Assembly (NCBI GenBank): GCA_030695785.1
Contig: JAUYPR010000076.1
Location: 1 to 8,598 of the forward strand
From: a bacterium
Lineage (GTDB): Bacteria > Patescibacteriota > Microgenomatia > JAUYPR01
Direction of reading: 5' to 3'
DNA length: 8,598 nt
In this document: one piece after another, positions 1 through 5,624 of the stretch
Layout of the letters: the number at the start of each line of letters is the position of its first letter
Position numbering within the stretch: the first letter of the stretch is position 1
The notes under the pieces: model-generated
The model's database searches: none
The model's input: the letters and a program-made list of their open reading frames with translations, nothing else
Told to the model about the DNA's origin: nothing
Translations under genes and position numbers: made by a program

Positions 1-644
1 AGCCGAAGACCGATGTACGAAAAAAGTCCAATAATGGTCATAAGCGTCAGCTCTCCCCGCACCCACGCGCCGAGCCGACTTTCCATAAGGGTAATCACGC
101 GCAAAATTGTCTCTTGCTGCCGAGGCGCGATAATCATTGCAAGATATCGCTCAAGGTTTCCGCGTTCCAAAAGCAGGTAAAACGTAAAAACAGCAAGGGT
201 CATAACACCCAAGAAACCGTTCAAGATACTCCGTCCGACGTTCACGATGTTGCCTATATTTTGCGCCAACGTTTCTGCCTGTTTTTCTAAAATGGTGCGA
301 TCAACAACCGCTGGATCAATGTTGATTTGCCGCAACAACGCAGGAACATAGTCGGGGAATACGCGGATCAATCGTCCGGTTTCTTCAACAATGGGCACAA
401 AAATAAAACTCACCAACGCAACCACGAGACCAATGACCACAATATAACAGAGAAAAATCGCGATGGCCCGAGGGACTTTCCACGACGCAAGTCGCTCAAC
501 CAGTGGGTCGAGCGCCGACATGAAAATGATCGACGTAAACAGTAGGAGAATAATGTCGCGTACTTGAAATAAAAACCACAGCAAGAACAAAAAGCCGGTG
601 GTTACGACAAGCGTACGCGTGGTAAATTCAATTTTTCGTGTCAT
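1..644 (-). CDS. AI-2E family (PerM/TqsA-like) membrane transporter, N-terminal part
   Basis: The reading frame opens at an ATG (642-644) and stays open to the left window edge, giving about 214 residues without a stop; the C-terminus lies outside. The translation begins MTRKIEFTTRTLVV and has hydrophobic segments at roughly residues 10-42 and 58-85, and another near 140-160. Between them lies a soluble stretch with the pattern typical of the AI-2E exporter/permease family: an early LDPLVERL-type motif after the first helices, then a P-x-V-E-E-T segment. The later FTFYLLLERG segment is also characteristic. Members are multi-pass inner-membrane proteins; characterised ones export autoinducer-2 or ions, but most are of unknown substrate, so no symbol is given. 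The start overlaps the miaA stop by 17 bases. A Shine-Dalgarno-like AGAAGGA (652-658) sits about 7 bases upstream of the ATG, one of the clearest ribosome-binding sites in the window. Family assignment is from the general pattern; substrate is unknown. Confidence 0.82.
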   Translation of the reverse strand, partial: MTRKIEFTTRTLVVTTGFLFLLWFLFQVRDIILLLFTSIIFMSALDPLVERLASWKVPRAIAIFLCYIVVIGLVVALVSFIFVPIVEETGRLIRVFPDYVPALLRQINIDPAVVDRTILEKQAETLAQNIGNIVNVGRSILNGFLGVMTLAVFTFYLLLERGNLERYLAMIIAPRQQETILRVITLMESRLGAWVRGELTLMTIIGLFSYIGLR

Positions 645-1566
645 GATTGAATCCTTCTAAGGCTCTTTTCATTGTACCACAGAATCCTTTGTCCGTGATA
701 TCAAACCATTGAATACGCCCGTCCTTTTTCATAAATGTCAGTTGTCGTTTCGCGTAATGATGAATTGCGTATTGTAACTGGCCGATCATATGTTCTTTTG
801 AAATAACGCCGCGCAAGAATCGGCTTACATATCGATACTCCAGCCCCAACTCTTCCATGCGTTCGTGCGTCACGCCATCTTCGATCAAACGATTGACTTC
901 GTCTACCAACCCTGCGCGAAGACGGTGATCAAGCCGTTCGTTGATCCGGCGGTACAACTCCTCTTGCGGAGCGGTGAGACCGAAAAAAACGACCCTGCAA
1001 TCGAGTGCCAGGCGTTTCTTTGGCGTTTTTGCTGACGCTACCTCGATAGCCCGAATCAACCGCCGCGGATTGTGTCGGTCGGAATGATTCATCTGCGTCA
1101 ATCGCGTTGCATTCATCATCCGCAGCTCGTTTTGTAACGCATCGACAGACAATCGCTCGAGCCGAGCACGCAACTCAGTATTTGGCGGAATGCCAATGGT
1201 CTCAAAAGGATCAATCACTGCTTTGATGTAAAACCACGTCCCGCCAACCAGAAAAGGCAGTTTTCCTTTTTTCCAAATTGCCTGCATGACGGGCATGGCG
1301 AAATTTCTGAAATGATCGGCAGAAAACCACGTCATGGGTACAACGAGGTCATACCCATGAATAATAACATCGTTGATTTTCCACCAATTGTCATGTTTTT
1401 CGACAATATCGTCTAATCCCGCCTTTCCCGTCCCAATATCCATTCCCTTATAAATTTGACGAGAGTCCGCCGAAATAATTTCTCCGTTGAATTCTTTACA
1501 GAATTGAATGGCAAGATCGGTCTTGCCAGTTGACGTTGGGCCGGTGAGAACGATGAGTTTTTTCAT
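628..1566 (-). CDS. miaA: tRNA dimethylallyltransferase MiaA
   Basis: MiaA transfers the dimethylallyl group to N6 of A37 in tRNAs that read codons starting with U, giving i6A37, the substrate of MiaB. The 312-residue product has the expected length. Visible signatures in order are the P-loop GPTSTGKT (residues 9-16), the substrate-recognition segment DSRQIYKGMDIGTGK (34-48), a YSVADF-like segment (FSADHFR, 81-87), GGTWFYIKA (108-116), NPRRLIRAIE (166-175), a variant GLEYRY (241-246) where most family members have a GYKE-type motif, and YAKRQLTF (271-278). The ATG at 1566 is 21 bases after the miaB stop, with only a weak purine stretch (GAAAAG) before it. Its stop overlaps the start of the downstream membrane-protein gene. 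Adjacency to miaB makes functional sense, since the two enzymes act in sequence on the same nucleotide. Confidence 0.97.
   Translation of the reverse strand: MKKLIVLTGPTSTGKTDLAIQFCKEFNGEIISADSRQIYKGMDIGTGKAGLDDIVEKHDNWWKINDVIIHGYDLVVPMTWFSADHFRNFAMPVMQAIWKKGKLPFLVGGTWFYIKAVIDPFETIGIPPNTELRARLERLSVDALQNELRMMNATRLTQMNHSDRHNPRRLIRAIEVASAKTPKKRLALDCRVVFFGLTAPQEELYRRINERLDHRLRAGLVDEVNRLIEDGVTHERMEELGLEYRYVSRFLRGVISKEHMIGQLQYAIHHYAKRQLTFMKKDGRIQWFDITDKGFCGTMKRALEGFNHDTKN
671..676 (-). promoter_or_regulatory. Candidate extended -10 promoter for the AI-2E family gene
   Basis: Read on the minus strand, TGGTACAAT (671-679) matches an extended -10 element (TGnTATAAT, with 5 of 6 in the hexamer). It lies inside the 3' end of miaA. 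Transcription would begin near 664, leaving about 20 bases of leader that contain the AGAAGGA ribosome-binding site before the ATG at 644. No good -35 hexamer is present at 16-19 bases; TTGATA exists but 22 bases upstream, which is too far. The call rests on the extended -10 and the well-placed leader. Confidence 0.38.
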
Positions 1567-1587
1567 CTTTTCAGGGTCTGTTTTGCA

Positions 1588-2829
1588 TCAAACTGATGCC
1601 GAAACAAGTTCGGCATGACGGTATTGGATATGCCGTGGTATTTTGGCTGGTGGATGTTTGTGTCCATTGATGATTTCATCGAGCACCCGAAACCGCCGTT
1701 TTTTCTCCCAGTTCGAAATATCATCTTTGAATAAACGTCCTGAAACCGTACCAGGCCGTGGCGAATATTCGGCAATATACGCGATTGTCCACCCGACTTT
1801 TTTCGCAATGTCAACTGTTTTGTCAAAATCTTTTTCTGTTTCTCCAGGGAAACCGACAATAATATCGGTCGAAAATGTCACATCGGGTACTCGGTCGTGA
1901 ATTTTTTTAACAAGACGAGCATATTGTTCACGTGTGTACCACCGGTTCATGCGCTTCAATATGCGATTACTTCCCGCTTGAATCGGCAGATGAATGTGAC
2001 GAGCAATGACTTGGTTCCGGGCAATAATGTCGATGAGTTCGTCCGAAAAATCCCATGGATTGGAACTGATGAAGTCAACCTTTTGCAGTCCAGGAATCTG
2101 CGCAACTGTTTCAAGTAAAAACGGAAACAACGTTGGGATGCGATATCTGCCCAAGTGTTTAACATAGACCGGACGGACGACGCGGCCAGTCGGAAGACGA
2201 ATGTTTCCTTTTACTTTTACCAAATCGCTTCCGTACGAGTTCACGTTTTGTCCAAGGAGCGTGACTTCTTTATATCCATGCGCAATAAGGTCGCGTACTT
2301 CGTCAACAATATCGCGGAATGGCCGGCTGACTTCCCGTCCGCGCGCGAACGGGACAATGCAAAATGTGCAGAAATTGTTACAGCCGGATGAAATCAGGAC
2401 ATAGGCGTGATGCTTATCTGTTCGTTTGGGTTTGATTGTATTCGGCAAATATTCCACTGGTTCAGGGAGAATTTGGCGAAAGATGTGGTTGAGGTTGGGA
2501 TAATCCTGCGTGCCGATAAACGCATCTGCACCGTCGAGTCGTTCTGTAATCTTTTTGTCTCGAGGATCTTTTCCTGACGGACCAATCATACATCCGGCAA
2601 TAACAATTTTGAGGCTTGGTTTTTTTTCCTTGAGGGCACGCAATTTCTCCATTTTTGCGAACACACGGTCTTCAGCTGACTGGCGGATGGAGCATGTATT
2701 GAGGATAATGAGATCCGCCCGCTCCATTGTTTTGACCTCCCGATGTCCCATCGCCTCAAGCGTCCCCGCAATTAATTCAGAGTCTGCCTTGTTCGCTTGA
2801 CAACCATACGTTTGGAGAAAGTATTTCAT
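1588..2829 (-). CDS. miaB: tRNA-2-methylthio-N6-dimethylallyladenosine synthase MiaB, lacking the TRAM domain
   Basis: This radical-SAM methylthiotransferase converts i6A37 to ms2i6A37 in tRNA. The N-terminal UPF0004 domain carries the three auxiliary-cluster cysteines C10 (YGCQAN), C46 (NTCSIR) and C80 (GCMIG). The radical-SAM triad is C150, C154 and C157 in SGCNNFCTFC. Further family signatures are LLGQNVNSYG (191-200), HLPIQAGSNRIL (280-291), DIIVGFPGET (322-331) and YSPRPGT (355-361). Two things are odd. About 30 extra residues follow NSYG (roughly 201-231). The protein also ends at 413 residues soon after the KKRRFRVLDEI helix, so the C-terminal TRAM RNA-binding domain of about 60 residues is absent. 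The last residues, RHAELVSASV, are encoded by a palindromic repeat. The ATG at 2829 lies 22 bases after argS and follows a purine-rich AAGAGAAAAA. MtaB-type enzymes are alternatives, but the SGCNNFC triad context, NVNSYG motif and the miaA neighbour favour MiaB. Confidence 0.95.
   Translation of the reverse strand: MKYFLQTYGCQANKADSELIAGTLEAMGHREVKTMERADLIILNTCSIRQSAEDRVFAKMEKLRALKEKKPSLKIVIAGCMIGPSGKDPRDKKITERLDGADAFIGTQDYPNLNHIFRQILPEPVEYLPNTIKPKRTDKHHAYVLISSGCNNFCTFCIVPFARGREVSRPFRDIVDEVRDLIAHGYKEVTLLGQNVNSYGSDLVKVKGNIRLPTGRVVRPVYVKHLGRYRIPTLFPFLLETVAQIPGLQKVDFISSNPWDFSDELIDIIARNQVIARHIHLPIQAGSNRILKRMNRWYTREQYARLVKKIHDRVPDVTFSTDIIVGFPGETEKDFDKTVDIAKKVGWTIAYIAEYSPRPGTVSGRLFKDDISNWEKKRRFRVLDEIINGHKHPPAKIPRHIQYRHAELVSASV
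1595..1620. repeat. Palindromic repeat unit encoding the 'RHAELVSAS' peptide at the miaB 3' end
   Basis: Arms ATGCCGAA (1596-1603) and TTCGGCAT (1609-1616) are perfect 8-base inverted repeats around a 5-base loop, so either strand can form a stable hairpin. Read on the minus strand the unit translates in the miaB frame as RHAELVSAS, a peptide I recognise as the translation of a dispersed palindromic repeat found in many unrelated bacterial genomes. The unit supplies the last codons of miaB, and the stop follows two codons later. It lies about 30 bases upstream of the miaA start, so the hairpin could affect mRNA stability or coupling between the two genes. Only one copy is present in this window, so the dispersed-repeat identity rests on recognition, not on copies seen here. 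Confidence 0.7.
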
Positions 2830-2851
2830 TTTTTCTCTTGAAGAAAAAGCA

Positions 2852-4552
2852 TCATAGCTTCGTCGGGGCTTGGATGCCTAACAGCCACAATCCGTTTTTC
2901 AGGATTGTGCCGACAACTGACGTCAGCAACAGTCGAAACTCTCTCGATGTATTTTCTGCATCCACAATGCGATGTTTATTGTAAAACGCGTTGTAGCGTT
3001 GCGCAAGATCAAACAAAAATGTACAGAGTATGTTCGGAGTGAAACTCTCGGTTGCTTGTTGTACAACCTCAGGAAATCGATAGAAATATCGAAGTATCGC
3101 TAATTCTTCATCATTGAGTTTGATCTTTACATTCAGCTTTGCGTTTTGTGTTTTTTGTTTTGAATTTGCCAGAACACTTTGTGTTCTAGCATGTGTATAC
3201 TGAATATATGGCCCGGAATCTCCCTCAAAATTGAGCGATTTTTCAAAGCTAAAAGATACATCCTGACCAATACTAACCTTTAATAAAGCATACTTTATCG
3301 CTCCTACAGCAACTTTATCGGCAGTCTCTTTTTCCATCTCTTGATACGTTGCGGTTAATCTTTTTTTTGCTTCATCCAATAACCACTCAGCAGTTAAAAC
3401 ATTCCCTGTCCTGCTCGACATCTTCCCTTCAGGAAGCCTGATCATTCCATGGCCAATATGTCTCGTCTTACCGGCAAGCTCTGGGTCTATTTTTTCTAAG
3501 GCCTTTAAAATAACTTTGAAATACTCGATAATGTCATTCCCGGTAACAATAATTGATACATCATAAGGAAAATCTTTATATTTCGTAGGAGCAAGCGCGA
3601 GTTCCTTTGCTTCATAAGTAGGAAGTCCCAATGAGTTAATAAAAACCCTAGTATGAAGCCCAACTTTTTCTCCTGGAAAAATAATCGCATTATCGCTTTC
3701 TTCAAAAACGCCTTTTTTCAGATTTTCTCTGACTATGTTTATCCCTTTATGACTCATCCCGCTTTCTAAATAGTAGAAATCAAATTTTGTCCCAAGGCGA
3801 GCATACATTCTCTCAAAATCCTCGAGGCTCCATTTTCTTCCAGTCTCATAAATCTCTTTTACTTCCTTATCTCGTTCGTAGATCTTCTTGTTCAATCTTG
3901 TAATTTCTTCCTGAACGTTTTTATCATCTTCAAATCTTGTTGCACCAAGAACATAGGCTTTTCCTAAAAAAGCAACTCTCTCTCTTGATTCTTTTTGGTC
4001 AAGCTCTTCTAGACCTAACTTTTGCTCCTCCATGAGAACCCTCATTCCCCAAACCGCTTTGGCAACATGCAGTCCTATGTCACCTTGATAAATTGCCCTT
4101 CTTACATCTGCCTCACCTGCCTCAAATAAACGAGATATAGATTCACCTATGATGTTTGAGTACAAGTGACCAACATGCATTTCCTTAAAGGGGTTTTGAT
4201 CAGTGTATTCAATGATAACCTTCTTCTTTCTAAAAGACTGACTCTTGCCGAAATGCTCACCTAACCTAAACGCTTCTTTGAGAGAATCAAGCAATGCGCG
4301 CTCTGAAAGCCGGATATTAATAAATCCAGGCCCAGCGATATCTGCAGATACAACAACCGATGGTTTTTCCCAAACCGCGAGAATTTTTTCGGCAACCTCG
4401 CGCGGATTTCCGCCGAGCAATAATGCGACATTCGTGGTGAAATCTCCATGCGCGGAAAGCCTCGGGTGTTCCAATGCCACCTCAACGTGCCGACCCGCAA
4501 CCGTTTCAACGGCTTTTTCGAGTGATATTCGAATGCTTTCCTGAAGATTCAT
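2852..4552 (-). CDS. argS: Arginyl-tRNA synthetase (class I)
   Basis: ArgS charges tRNA-Arg with arginine in the cytoplasm. From the chosen ATG the product is 566 residues. It shows the N-terminal Arg-tRNA-synt-N type domain (about 1-90, with the SAHGDFTTNVALLL segment), then the catalytic core with the HIGH motif as HVGH (126-129, in NPFKEMHVGHL) and the KMSKS-type loop as KMSSR (377-381). An FEGDSGPYIQYTHAR segment (442-456) leads into the DALR anticodon-binding domain, ending GLWLLGI near the C-terminus. A TTG at 4588 in the same frame would add 12 residues, but that TTG is the -35 box of a good promoter whose start point falls at the 4552 ATG, so I prefer 4552. Two oddities are a K/Q/N-rich insertion at about residues 463-479 and a strong drop in GC through the catalytic core, with AGA replacing CGN arginine codons. 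Confidence 0.96.
   Translation of the reverse strand: MNLQESIRISLEKAVETVAGRHVEVALEHPRLSAHGDFTTNVALLLGGNPREVAEKILAVWEKPSVVVSADIAGPGFINIRLSERALLDSLKEAFRLGEHFGKSQSFRKKKVIIEYTDQNPFKEMHVGHLYSNIIGESISRLFEAGEADVRRAIYQGDIGLHVAKAVWGMRVLMEEQKLGLEELDQKESRERVAFLGKAYVLGATRFEDDKNVQEEITRLNKKIYERDKEVKEIYETGRKWSLEDFERMYARLGTKFDFYYLESGMSHKGINIVRENLKKGVFEESDNAIIFPGEKVGLHTRVFINSLGLPTYEAKELALAPTKYKDFPYDVSIIVTGNDIIEYFKVILKALEKIDPELAGKTRHIGHGMIRLPEGKMSSRTGNVLTAEWLLDEAKKRLTATYQEMEKETADKVAVGAIKYALLKVSIGQDVSFSFEKSLNFEGDSGPYIQYTHARTQSVLANSKQKTQNAKLNVKIKLNDEELAILRYFYRFPEVVQQATESFTPNILCTFLFDLAQRYNAFYNKHRIVDAENTSREFRLLLTSVVGTILKNGLWLLGIQAPTKL
3119..3168 (-). repeat. Low-complexity insertion inside argS
   Basis: Read on the minus strand this stretch is almost free of T and very rich in A, and it translates as NSKQKTQNAKLNVKIK between the conserved YTHARTQSVL segment and the LNDEELAILRYFYRFPEVV helix. 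In ArgS the connection here is normally short and variable. The A/C-rich, K/Q/N-encoding character resembles low-complexity insertions that I have seen in housekeeping proteins of Patescibacteria. It keeps the frame open, so the enzyme is probably functional, with a basic surface loop. Confidence 0.5.
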
Positions 4553-4559
4553 CTTCTGT

Positions 4560-4588
4560 AGTATACCAGTGAGATCCTGCTCACTCAA
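4560..4588 (-). promoter_or_regulatory. Sigma70-type promoter for argS, giving an almost leaderless transcript
   Basis: On the minus strand TTGAGT (4583-4588, 4 of 6 to TTGACA) is followed by a 17-base spacer ending in TGG and the -10 hexamer TATACT (4560-4565, 5 of 6), so the element is also an extended -10. Seven bases separate the -10 from the argS ATG at 4552, so the predicted start point is at or next to the A of that ATG. The -35 overlaps the last codons of the upstream ZIP gene. No Shine-Dalgarno sequence precedes this ATG at useful spacing, which fits a leaderless mRNA. Confidence 0.55.
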
Positions 4589-5348
4589 CCGGAAGGAGTT
4601 GTTGCAGGAGCATGGTTGAAAGAACCGTCATTGCGACGCCGAGAAAAAACGACGCAAACTGCCGCCAACTCTGTCGCTTGGTAAACGCGGCATGCAATTC
4701 CGGAATAAGGTCAGAGCTTGCGATATAGATAAACATGCCAGCCGTAAAGGCTAAAACAATGGGCAGGCTATTTATCAAAGCATCAGCAAAAAGTATCGTG
4801 AGTCCCGCACCAACAAACGCGGTCAGCGATGAAAGGATATTCAACAGGATAATTTTCCGCCGCTCCATTTTGGATGCAAGCATCACGGAAAAATCCGCCA
4901 TTTCCTGCGGCAGCTCGTGTGCGGCAACTGCAAGGGTCGTGATATACCCTAAGCTCCGATCCAACAGAAAACTTGCCGCAATCGCAACACCATCAATAAA
5001 ATTGTGTACACTGTCACCCATCATAAGCAGCCACACCGACGGTTTCACGCCTTCGTGCGCATGGTGGTGGTGATACCACAAAAGAAAACGCTCGAGGATA
5101 AAAAAGAGTGCCATCGCGATAAACGCAGAAATAAACACCGGGCGGATCTGGCCGCCGGTTTTCAACAGATGTTCTATCGCCTCTGGGAAAAGATCGAAAA
5201 ATGCGACGGACAGCAACACTCCGGCTGCAAACGATACGAGGTGTTCGCCAAATGACGGCGCCCATGACTGTTTTGCCAAGAGGATAAACCCGCCTGCCAG
5301 CGACAAAAGTCCACCCAAAAAAACAAGGAAGAAAATTTCGAGCATCAT
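4581..5348 (-). CDS. ZIP family divalent metal (zinc-type) transporter
   Basis: The 255-residue protein is highly hydrophobic, with about eight predicted membrane segments (roughly 3-23, 36-55, 69-90, 103-127, 133-155, 165-188, 193-212 and 228-250). The two ZIP metal-binding helices are plain: HNFIDG (115-120) in TM4 and HELPQEMADF (144-153) in TM5. The HNFIDG...HExPxExxDF form is closest to the LIV-1 branch; the usual second histidine of TM5 (HEVPHE) is Q148 here. A histidine-rich cytoplasmic-type loop HHHHAHE (93-99) between TM3 and TM4 is also typical of ZIP carriers. Members move Zn2+ or other divalent metals into the cytoplasm; the exact metal cannot be read from sequence. Two ATG codons occur in tandem (5348 and 5345). 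The gene begins 3 bases after the HU stop with no visible Shine-Dalgarno, suggesting translational coupling. The argS promoter overlaps its stop codon. Confidence 0.93.
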   Translation of the reverse strand: MMLEIFFLVFLGGLLSLAGGFILLAKQSWAPSFGEHLVSFAAGVLLSVAFFDLFPEAIEHLLKTGGQIRPVFISAFIAMALFFILERFLLWYHHHHAHEGVKPSVWLLMMGDSVHNFIDGVAIAASFLLDRSLGYITTLAVAAHELPQEMADFSVMLASKMERRKIILLNILSSLTAFVGAGLTILFADALINSLPIVLAFTAGMFIYIASSDLIPELHAAFTKRQSWRQFASFFLGVAMTVLSTMLLQQLLPVE

Positions 5349-5351
5349 GGA

Positions 5352-5624
5352 TTATTTCACGAGCTTTTTAAATGATTTGCCCGCAGTAAACCCGGGCGTT
5401 TTGCGCGCGCTGATTTGCATGGGTTCTCCGGTTTGAGGGTTGCGGCCACGACGGGGCGCGCGTTTGCGCAATAGAAACGTGCCGAACCCTGAAAGTACAA
5501 CTTTCTCGCCAGTTGCCACGCTGGTGCGCATCACATCCAACATGGTATCCACCACCTCGCGTGTCGCGCTTTTTGGAAGGTGAACCTTTTTTGCCAGGAC
5601 TTCGATGAGTTGATTTTTGGTCAT
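5352..5624 (-). CDS. HU/IHF family DNA-binding protein
   Basis: The 90-residue length and architecture are those of the HU/IHF fold: an N-terminal MTKNQLIEVLAKK helix, helix two TREVVDTMLDVM, the GFGTF turn (46-50), and a DNA-wrapping beta arm with GRNPQTGEP (60-68), ending in a short C-terminal helix (AGKSFKKLV). The GRNPQTG tip carries the proline that intercalates in the DNA minor groove. HU proteins compact and bend chromosomal DNA and also bind RNA. Homodimeric HU is more likely than IHF since no partner is seen, but family-level naming is safer. The ATG overlaps the rny stop by four bases (ATGA), with a GAGG about 10 bases upstream. A weak promoter-like pair (TTGCAA, 18 bases, TAAAAT with the hexamer at 5683-5688) lies in the rny 3' end and might add extra transcription for this usually abundant protein. 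Confidence 0.95.
   Translation of the reverse strand: MTKNQLIEVLAKKVHLPKSATREVVDTMLDVMRTSVATGEKVVLSGFGTFLLRKRAPRRGRNPQTGEPMQISARKTPGFTAGKSFKKLVK

Noticed and set aside
327..545. Plus-strand open frame of 72 codons
   Set aside because: It lies antisense to the AI-2E family frame, has polar low-quality composition and no ribosome-binding site; the minus-strand frame has clear family features.
1563..1859. Minus-strand alternative frame across the miaB 3' end, considered as a displaced TRAM domain after a frameshift
   Set aside because: Its translation has no TRAM-like pattern and it overlaps the conserved miaB C-terminal radical-SAM part in another frame.
2886..2909. Perfect 8-base inverted repeat CACAATCC/GGATTGTG near the argS 3' end, considered as a terminator
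   Set aside because: It is inside the argS coding sequence, the stem is modest in GC, and no T-run follows directly on the minus strand.
5621..5624. Possible frameshift between rny and hup because of the four-base overlap
   Set aside because: ATGA overlaps are ordinary translational coupling, and both proteins are complete at this junction.
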